From Patiria miniata (Eukaryota > Echinodermata > Asteroidea > Valvatida > Asterinidae): 64,000 bases of DNA. Of the stretch, positions 57,137 through 64,000 are shown one piece after another. Each line of letters opens with the position of its first letter. The stretch's first letter is position 1. The DNA is taken from contig NW_024037076.1 in NCBI RefSeq assembly GCF_015706575.1, positions 186,001 to 250,000 of the forward strand, read 5' to 3'. The notes beneath the pieces are model-generated. The model ran no database searches. It was not told the DNA's origin and saw only the letters and a program-made list of their open reading frames with translations. The position numbers and the translations under genes are program-made.

Positions 57137-60100
57137 CTAGTTTTAATGAGAAGAGGAAAAGCAGAAAGTTTAATATTTAAATCGATTAAGAGTATTTGAA
57201 ACATGTCATATTTTCCCATTACTGTTAAAACTGTTAAGCAAAAAAATCCCCCTGGCATGGTGGCAGTATTTATACAGCCAGTTAGTAAGCACACTTTTCA
57301 GTGTACCTAACCAAAATCAACAATGACCTCATTTGACCGTTAGATGAACTTTGACCTCAAATGTCTGAAGTCATCTGAAGTCCCGCTACCCAAAGATTAT
57401 TGTCACCAAGCTTGGCTGAGAGTGAAGTCTGACTTTTCATACGACAGCACTTTTCAGTGAACCTAACCAAAATGAACGATGACCTCATTTGAACCCCAGA
57501 TGACTTTTGACCTCAAATGTCATCTGAAGTTAACTACCCAAAGTTTATTGTCACCAAGTTTGACCTGAATTCAAATAGGCCATGCACCTCTGTCTAGCTC
57601 AATGGCAAGCCATGGCAAAAGGTCGTGGGGATCTTGTGAAGTATTTTGTACCAAGCGTTGGAAGCATGGGTTTATAATATCAGTGAAGGGCAAAACGAAA
57701 AATTCAAATTTAAAGGGGAGTTAAACAAAAGCTCACCTTCAACCAGACGTGGCGTGGTGGGTGGGGTGAAGACAGAGCCCAACGACGTGTAGGAGTGATC
57801 TCTCCCAGGCCCGGCTTCCTCATCCAAGCTGGACCTGCTGGACATGCTTCCCTCCGACACCGACCGTTGCTTCCGTGAGACTCCCAGCTCGGCCCCGCCC
57901 TCCCGGCTACTATCGGAGGTAGTGCGTTGGCGCAGGGAGCGGGCGTGGGAGCGGTCCTTGAGGCGCTGGGCTTCTGACATGCGCAGCTGCTTGATCTGGG
58001 GTTTGACGGCCAGGGATGTGGTCTTGGCGGTGGCCTCCGATTCATTCTTGAGTTCGGCTTTGGTCTTCTCGATGAGCTTGTCGTATGACTGATAAAAAAA
58101 CAAGAGGGATCAAGATGTCATGAAACTGAACGACAGAAAGATAAAGAAAGGGCAGGTTGAGGGTTGGTTTCAAAAGAAACTTCACAAGTCTCAATGGAAC
58201 TGGCATCAAAGAGGTTTAAATTGTACACCTCTGAACTAGTTAAAGCAAGCAAAGCATCATGGGTGAAGTCCTACCCAAACAAGATAGTGAATTCTTTTCT
58301 CAAAAGCTCAAGGACGGGATAGAGTATACATTGCTTATAAAATAATAAAAGGAAGGGCAAAGACCGATATTACAGTGAGTGATCCTCATTTGTGGTCTTA
58401 GGGGGAAGATGGAAGATCTAAACCATTTTTTTTCCAGTTCATTGGCAGGGTCGGCGACAAGTGCCTTGAGAAAACTGCAAGATTCACAGCAAAAGATGGC
58501 AAATCCTGAGGATTTCTTGTTCAAGGAAGCTTTGTAAATCTGCCAAAAACCAACACTGTGCAGTAACTCCAATGCAATTTCCTTGTGCTTTAAGCTTACG
58601 GGAGGGAGATTTTTACGGGAGGGAGAAAAACCAGAGAACCCAGAGAAAAACCCTCGTGGCACAGGAGAGAATCAACCAATAACTCTACTCACACATGTGA
58701 CCTGTTCTGTCAAAATCAGACTTTTCTGGGCATAAGGTCGAAAATGATATTTTAACATATTATAAACATATGTTCTTTTTCCTTTTAATAGGTGGTTTAA
58801 TTTTTGAAACCGGTCATTCCTGGGCAGAGTTATGCTTTTTTGAAGTTCATTGTGTCGAAAAGTAGAAAACGGAGAAAATGGCCACGAACGTCACAAAACA
58901 GTTATTTCTTTAACTGATATACCTTATCAAAATCATCAAAAATAGTATATGTAGAGTTCAAATTAGGGTTTCAAACTTTTATAATATATGTTCAGGATTA
59001 CAAATATGCAAAAATTTGAAAATCAATAAAAATCACCCCGACAGCGTTTTGTGGCCCTATCTCAATTTCAACCTCTGCCCAGAAGCGTCTGCTTTTGACA
59101 GAACAGGTCACATACCGGTATGACCTGAGTCGGGAATCGAACCCGGCCACAGTGATGAGAGACGAGCGCTTTATGCACCGCGCCACTCCTGCCACTGTTA
59201 CTCACCTCCAGCTGTTTCTTGAGACTAGCCTCCTGGGCTTTGAGCTTCTCCCGCTGCATGCGTTTCTGCTGACGGCGCAGCTTGTCCGCTTCCATCTTGC
59301 GTTTCCGGAGCTCCGACTCCAGGGCCTTGACCCGCCCTTCGATGTCGCTCTGGTCGGACGCGATTTCTGTCGTATGAAAGAGCAGGTTGAAGAAAACAAT
59401 GAAAGAAGGCCTTTCCAAATTTCAATTTGTAGTTTGTTTTTATTTCGGCAAAGTGCGCGTAAAGCGTTGACACGACCCACACGCACATGCGGTTGCTATA
59501 AATCATTGGTTCAGTGCAGGACATTGCGTTAATGCAATCGGTTGAGAACGCTGAATTAGGTGCAATTCAAAACATGGTTTGGCAACTGTTGATTTGAAAT
59601 CGAGATCCTAGAACATTTTTCTATGAATATGTAGCATTCACTGAGTTGAAACTTCATCAGGTTAGTTTTAAGCACCCTTCTTTAGATTTTGAGCGCTTTT
59701 GTTGCTTCAAACGAACATAATGCACAAATTACAAATGATGGACTGTTCCTTTTAAGTTTAATTTCCGAAGTAACAAGTCAACACTATTGTCTTCGAAAGG
59801 GACTCACAAGCTATAAGTTGCATTGTCAAAGAATTAACTGGTTTCTCATGAGTTGGTTTACGTACCGAACGTGGCAGTGGTTCTAAGACTCACCCGACAC
59901 AGTCTGAGAGAATGACTTCTCAGACTCGGACCCGCTCTCCGACTCCATGATCCTGCGGTGGGGGGACAGCGGCGCCCGGAACGACTCCAGACTAGACGGT
60001 GGACTGTGGTAGGAGCGTTGGGGCACTGCAGCTGCCGCTGCGGGGGGTCTGGTGGGCGTGAGGGTCTGATCGGCGGACTCGAAGGACTCGCTGGCGTACT

Positions 60101-63100
60101 CCTCGGGGACGGAGTCGGTGTGTTTGAGGGTGTCATCATTGGAGACGTTGTTGACGACAGAAGCCGTCCGTGAACTGCTGTAGATACCACACAAAAACAA
60201 CAGGATTAATACAATTTTTCTCACGGACTTTTCATAATCTGACCACAAGTCCTGCCCACACCGTGGTCACATGACCAAAAAGTCATGATCTAATTGGTTC
60301 AAGCAAACTGTTTGATTGACAGGATCTACAGCCAAGTAAGAACATGTGTTCACATTTTCTTTCTCAGTAACATGAGCATGCATGAGCAACTTACTTTTTT
60401 ATGCTTGCATAGGTAATTTAGAGAAAAAGTTAACACTTAAAGTCTTCTGCAACTAGACCCTCTAAAATCCTGTTAACCAGTTGGCACCAGAGGCCGTGTA
60501 TACTTGTACATGCCAAAGTTTTGCGGTATTCGAAACGGATGACAGATAAACACGCAGGGAAGTGAGGCCGGAAATATTTGTCAGCGACCCGCTCGCAGCA
60601 ATCGAGGCCGGAAATACGAGTCTACTGCCCTAGGGTGATGGCTTCAACCCGCCTGGCTTGAGCAGGGGTGTGAGTGACCACTGATAAAAATAGCTGAAAA
60701 CAGCTGAAAAAGTTGTAAAAAAGCTGAATTTTGGAAATCTCCTATACTTTTGTACACAGCAAGTGAGGGGAAAAAGCCGAAATCCAAAACAAAAAAAGCT
60801 GAAATCAGCTAAAAAGCTGAGATTTCACACCCCTGCTTGAGGTCGAGTGAAAGGTAATCCCGCGCCTCGTTCCGTTCTTGTCAAAATAATCCAGACGTGA
60901 ATTGGTTAAAATAGATTTGTCACTTAGCAGAAAGTGGCCTTTTAGGGTTGACGGCAGTTTTCTGAGTGTTTTCTGACCAGTTTTGTCGACAAAAATTGAT
61001 CCTTACCATGTACATGTATATGGCACTTATTGTCGTAACTCCCAAGAAAATTTAGGTCGGCAAAAATAATGTGCCTTTTTACTACCCTGCATAACGCACT
61101 GTGGGTCATATTATAGGAAATCAAATGTGTGAATATAAAACACATACATCGTAAGGAGAACGAGTTAAACCTGATATCATTATAGTGCTGATCACTCAAC
61201 CATGGCATTCCTTTCGCAGATGACTAAATATAGCCAATCGGCCAAGCAGAGATAAAAACTTGTTTATGCAAAGGATAGTCACAAATTGATGTTATGATTT
61301 TTTTCCATTGATCTCCTAATCAGAAAGTAAAACAGCAAACTGTTGTGCTAAGCACAACTCAATTGGAAACTTATCAGAAATATACTCCTATGCCATTTCT
61401 GTTGGTAAGCTATTCTTGAGTAGCCCTTTTTTTTTATTGTACTCGCATATTTTCTGCACTTCACAAAATTCCTATGGTCAGCAAATTTTCTATTCTAACC
61501 AAATTTTTCATGCTCACCAAATTTTTCATGCTAACCATTTTTTTTTCATGCTAACAAAACTTTTGAGGCTAACCAAATTGTGTTTGCTAACCCAAATTCA
61601 TTATGCTTACCCGATTTTGGTATATGCTAACCTACTTTTAATTATGCTAACCCAATTGTTTTTATGCTGACCCAATTTGTTATGCCAACAAAAATTTGTA
61701 AGCTAACCACATTTTTTGATGCTAACCAAATTGCTTATGCTAACCAAATCTTTCATGCTTAACCAATTTTTATGCTAACAAATTTTGTTATGCTAACCAA
61801 ATTTTTTATGCTAATTGAATTTTTTTATGCTTACCTAAATTTTTGTGCTAGCCAAATTCTTTTTTGCCAAACAAAATGTTTCTATTTTTTTATGCTTACC
61901 ATAAGCAGAGCCATGAAATTGGTAACCCGTTCTACTGGTGACCCAAGACTAACCTGATCTTCTGTGATCCCTCCGAAATGACTTCTTCCGGAACGCTACT
62001 ATCATGACTGATGTCTTCGGGCACGGAGCTGCTGCTTGCCGCCCGCCCACTGATATCTCTTTGCCCCTCCCCCCGAGGGGTACTGTTGGTGTCCGTCATT
62101 GCATCCGAGGTGATCCGGGAAGGGGAGTCATCAGGGGCGGAGTCATCTCTCGGACTGGGAGGCGGGAGTGCTTTCATTGGTGGGCGGGGTTTAGCGTTGC
62201 CGTTGTCCAATCGTCGCATGGCCTCGCGTTCCATGTTCACTATCTGCGACTCCTCTTCGTCCAGGCGTCGCTGCCAGGCAAGTAACTCTTCGGCATTCCG
62301 TCTGCGCTTGGTTAGTTGGTGTTCGCGCTTGGTCAGGTACCTGCAAGGGTGGAACCGGCGAGTGGTATGGAATATCAAGGCAAGCTGCACACTGGGGAGT
62401 CGTGGACCGAGACTGATTTGATTGGATGTCCGTATGGCGATTTGGAGTGCATTTTAATACCAGGACTACACTGGATCACACATTGCGAGGAAATTTGTGT
62501 TTATAAATTCATCATAGCTGCTCAAAGGATCTACAGCGAGAGTTCAAATTTAGTCGACAATAACAAATAAACTCTAATGCAATTCAATTCAATTTTTATA
62601 AATGTATGATAAACTTCTTCTTAGAACTCATACTTAGGTAATTTTAAGTATTAGAAATATATGCCAAAAAATTGAATTTAAATTATTAAAGATTGACAGA
62701 GGTTTGGTGCACTGATAAGATTCAAGATTTTTTGATGATTTCTTTTGAACAGTGTCACCCTAGCATAAAATTGTTTCTCTTTTCTTTAAGATGATTAATT
62801 ATTTAGAAAAATGGCTTAATTAATATTCTTTTTATAATCTTTCCTGGCTGATATAGGTTTTCCCGCCCAATTTTCTGAAATATTCATTTACTTCTAAAAA
62901 TCAGTCATTCACTTTCGTCTGAACTTAAATGCAGTTCTTTAATCACATTTCAATTCAGCGAGAGTTCAATCATTTTCATTGTCTGTGCATTCGGTTTTGA
63001 GAAACAGACGGCCAATTACATTACCTATTCATTCATTTATATACGCAAGCATACCTTTTCGCGCAGAGTTCTGGAATACAATTTCGTGAATGTGCAATCA

Positions 63101-63952
63101 AAAGTACATTTTTCTCATTCAAAATTGCAGATTGCATCACAGAATTCCAAACCTGATACCAACATGTAAAATAGAATGGTGAATGTTTGAAATCGCCCTC
63201 TAGAAACGAAAAAGAGGTCTTGTAAATGAATCTGAATGAACATAAACGAAAGGTGCTGCTCAATCACTTAATTGATTGAACTGAAATGGTATCGAATGCT
63301 CTGGTAGCGAAAATGAAACGCGTGTTCAGAGCGATTCTCAAATTCAGAAGAAAATGAATGGCCAATTTTCAGAAGTGAATGAACATTTCAGGAAGTTGGT
63401 CGAGGAAAAATATATTTGAGAAAAAAAACATTTGGAGTGTCAAAACGACAAAAATCCATGGCCAGTTCAAACTCTTTTTCAGTAGGAACACCAAAAGAGT
63501 TCGGATTAATTTGAAACAATCGTACAAAGATATCGAACTCACTTCATGCTCAGAGGCTGCTGCATCTTCTTTAGTTTCAGCATAACCTGGGCTTGCTTCT
63601 CGGCAGGCGACAACCCGCCCTTCGCCCCGCCTTCTTTCTCATGATCACCGGGCCCCGCGCCCTCTCCGGGCCCCACTTTCTTGACCCCTGTTGGACTATC
63701 CAATGTGGAGTCGGACAGAATTTCGGGGAGTTCTGGCGAGGAGGGCGACTCCAGCGATACCGCGACCACGTGGTTGTCGCTGAGAGCGCCCCCTACTGAC
63801 GAGCTCATGGAGATGTTGGACAGGTCCTTCATGTGGTCCTTGACGGCCTCGGTGGCCTTGCGCATGCGCAGGATCTCCTGCTGCTGGAAGAGTAAGAGTT
63901 GGCGCTCGTGACTGGCTGCTTTCTGGGCGGCACGGAGTCGTCGAATCTCCGC
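53913..63952 (-). CDS. CEP350: CEP350-like centrosomal protein, C-terminal 1605 residues (gene-level entry, last six exons)
   Basis: Partial gene; its 5' part lies beyond the right edge. CEP350 is a large centrosome and basal-body scaffold that works with FOP and anchors microtubules. The six exons join in phase: 63543-63952, 61954-62340, 59894-60177, 59206-59366, 57737-58088 and 53913-57136. They encode coiled coils (about residues 1-50, 137-185 and 361-430 of this part), Ser/Glu-rich disordered stretches with recurring V-P-E-E type motifs, a CAP-Gly domain (about 880-954) and a conserved C-terminal block (about 1385-1605). Human CEP350 is about 3117 residues with a single CAP-Gly in its last quarter, so this is roughly the C-terminal half. 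Other CAP-Gly proteins (CLIP, dynactin p150, CEP350) differ; the C-terminal position and the long block after the domain favour CEP350. Confidence 0.88.
55870..56095 (-). other. CEP350: CAP-Gly domain within CEP350
   Basis: Begins at YQIGDRVTV and ends at ADRVEHL. It has the glycine-rich core (GWWGGVELDDQKGTNDG), the aromatic IYFRC strand and the HGMFV turn. The family binds EB proteins and tubulin C-terminal EEY/F tails. GKNDG is replaced by GTNDG; vertebrate CEP350 is also divergent at this motif, so altered binding is an inference. Confidence 0.9.
57292..57565. repeat. Tandem duplication in CEP350 last intron
   Basis: Two copies of about 150 bases: CTAACCAAAATCAACAATGA and CTAACCAAAATGAACGATGA followed by CATTTGA(C/A)C, TTTGACCTCAAATGTC and TATTGTCACCAAG. 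Single duplication, no known class. Confidence 0.8.
57737..58088 (-). CDS. CEP350: CEP350 exon (end of coiled coil, Ser/Arg-rich)
   Basis: 117 codons plus one base. SYDKLIEKTKAELKNESEAT closes the coiled coil. Then VKPQIKQLRMSEAQRLKDRS, an Arg/Ser-rich stretch and SYTSLGSVFTPPTTPRLVE. Acceptor TTATCAG, donor GTGAG. Confidence 0.9.
58580..59195 (-). mobile_element. tRNA-derived SINE split by a MITE
   Basis: On the minus strand the head (59195 to about 59114) has A box GGAGTGGCGCGGTG and B box GGGTTCGATTCCC. Its body resumes at 58694 with GTGTGAGTAGAGTTATTGGT and GGGTTTTTCTCTGGGTTCTC. The intervening 58695-59113 is a separate element. Confidence 0.75.
58695..59113. mobile_element. MITE inside the SINE, 37-bp inverted repeats
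   Basis: TGTGACCTGTTCTGTCAAAA at 58696 pairs with TTTTGACAGAACAGGTCACA ending at 59112; the match covers 37 bases with three mismatches. The interior is AT-rich. End design resembles family G (TGTGACCCGCTCTGC). Confidence 0.88.
59206..59366 (-). CDS. CEP350: CEP350 exon (basic coiled coil)
   Basis: 54 codons: EIASDQSDIEGRVKALESEL, then RKRKMEADKLRRQQKRMQRE and KLKAQEASLKKQLE. One long, highly basic coiled coil that continues into the next exon. Acceptor GACAG, donor GTGAGT; ends in phase 0. Confidence 0.92.
59398..59757. mobile_element. MITE family A, partial copy beside a CEP350 exon
   Basis: AAATTACAAATGATGGACTG at the right is the family A end; AGAAGGCCTTTCCAA and the CACGCACATGCGG centre match other copies. 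The other end is lost about 30 bases from the CEP350 exon at 59206-59366. Confidence 0.8.
59894..60177 (-). CDS. CEP350: CEP350 exon (Ser-rich, NAGNAG acceptor)
   Basis: Starts in a split Ser codon and encodes SSRTASVVNNVSNDDTLKHT, then DSVPEEYASESFESADQT and a Pro/Ala/Ser stretch ending SEKSFSQTVSG. On the minus strand the acceptor reads TACAGCAG, so exon starts at 60177 or 60174 are both possible and differ by one codon. Donor GTGAGT. Confidence 0.88.
60663..60835. mobile_element. Short hAT-like element with CTTGAG flanks
   Basis: 173 bases, ends CAGGGGTGTGAG and TTTCACACCCCTG. CTTGAG lies immediately outside both ends (60657-60662 and 60836-60841). CAGGGG ends are typical of hAT, though that family usually makes 8-bp duplications. 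Interior repeats AGCTGAAA units. Confidence 0.7.
61485..61905. repeat. Degenerate TATGCTAACCAAATTTTT tandem array
   Basis: About 20 imperfect units of 18-21 bases with poly-T of variable length. It ends at GCAGAGCCATGAAATTGG, which is like the right end of family E. In the CEP350 intron after the exon at 61954-62340. Confidence 0.85.
61954..62340 (-). CDS. CEP350: CEP350 exon (coiled coil, VPEDI/VPEEV motifs)
   Basis: Acceptor TTGCAG, donor GTTAGT. YLTKREHQLTKRRRNAEELL continues with AWQRRLDEEESQIVNMEREA as a coiled coil. The second half is Ser/Pro/Asp-rich and has SSSVPEDISHDSSVPEEVIS, two close copies of a motif that recurs through the protein. Confidence 0.9.
62600..63500. other. CEP350 intron, AT-rich, nothing recognised
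   Basis: No exon, tRNA or clear repeat is seen here. GAATGAA/TTCATTC motifs are frequent between 63000 and 63400. Confidence 0.5.
63543..63952 (-). CDS. CEP350: CEP350 exon (coiled coil, Ser-rich)
   Basis: Minus-strand acceptor CTGTAG before GCGGAGATT; donor GTGAGT. Encodes AEIRRLRAAQKAASHERQLL, then LFQQQEILRMRKATEAVKDH, a strong coiled coil, then a Ser/Pro/Gly-rich stretch and a short helix KQAQVMLKLKKMQQPLSM. Phase 0 at the start, two bases over at the end, completed as Lys in the next exon. Confidence 0.88.
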
Positions 63953-64000
63953 CTACAGATCAGGGAACAAATTCCAAGAGTTATCAAGCTGAACAACAAT

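Overview
The window is animal nuclear DNA: two spliced genes with GT-AG introns and dozens of small DNA transposons and tRNA-derived SINEs. The combination of one BET gene with BRD4-type organisation, short exons, 0.2-5 kb introns packed with MITEs and SINE heads of an invertebrate kind suggests a marine invertebrate deuterostome, most likely an echinoderm. Species was not determined, and the phylum is an inference.

Plus strand, about 2.86-47.2 kb: a BET bromodomain gene of BRD4 type. I reconstructed 24 coding exons from splice sites, phase continuity and similarity to BRD4. They give bromodomain 1, an Ala/Pro-rich linker, bromodomain 2, the acidic phospho-serine stretch, the B-motif coiled coil, the basic region, the NET (ET) domain and a Ser-rich tail. 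Two ends are possible. Reading past the donor after exon 15 gives a short form of about 840 residues, with a 3'UTR probably ending near 32.7 kb. Splicing on to nine more exons gives a long form of about 1440 residues. It ends in the short C-terminal motif that in vertebrate BRD4 contacts P-TEFb, with a 3'UTR to about 47.2 kb. The start codon is not settled; the 5' end probably lies left of the first exon seen.

Minus strand, 63.95-53.9 kb: the last six coding exons (1605 residues) of a CEP350-like centrosomal protein, entering from the right edge. They carry coiled coils, recurring Ser-rich V-P-E-E type motifs, a CAP-Gly domain and a conserved C-terminal block. The two genes are convergent (tail to tail).

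Between the genes, 47.2-53.9 kb: a 1.4 kb array of short palindromes with an exact 85-bp period and a probable 255-bp three-unit order, AT-rich DNA probably including the CEP350 3'UTR, one MITE, and a 43-bp tandem array of 12 units.

The introns hold at least eight families of non-autonomous elements. Several can be dated relative to each other by nesting or by target-site duplications: a 707-bp Mutator-like element with 9-bp duplications, a TA-flanked mariner-like element inside an older MITE, a TAA-flanked Harbinger-like element, a SINE with a 10-bp duplication, and a SINE split by a MITE. No retroviral or LTR element, CRISPR array or rRNA gene was seen, and the tRNA-like sequences look like SINE heads or pseudogenes.
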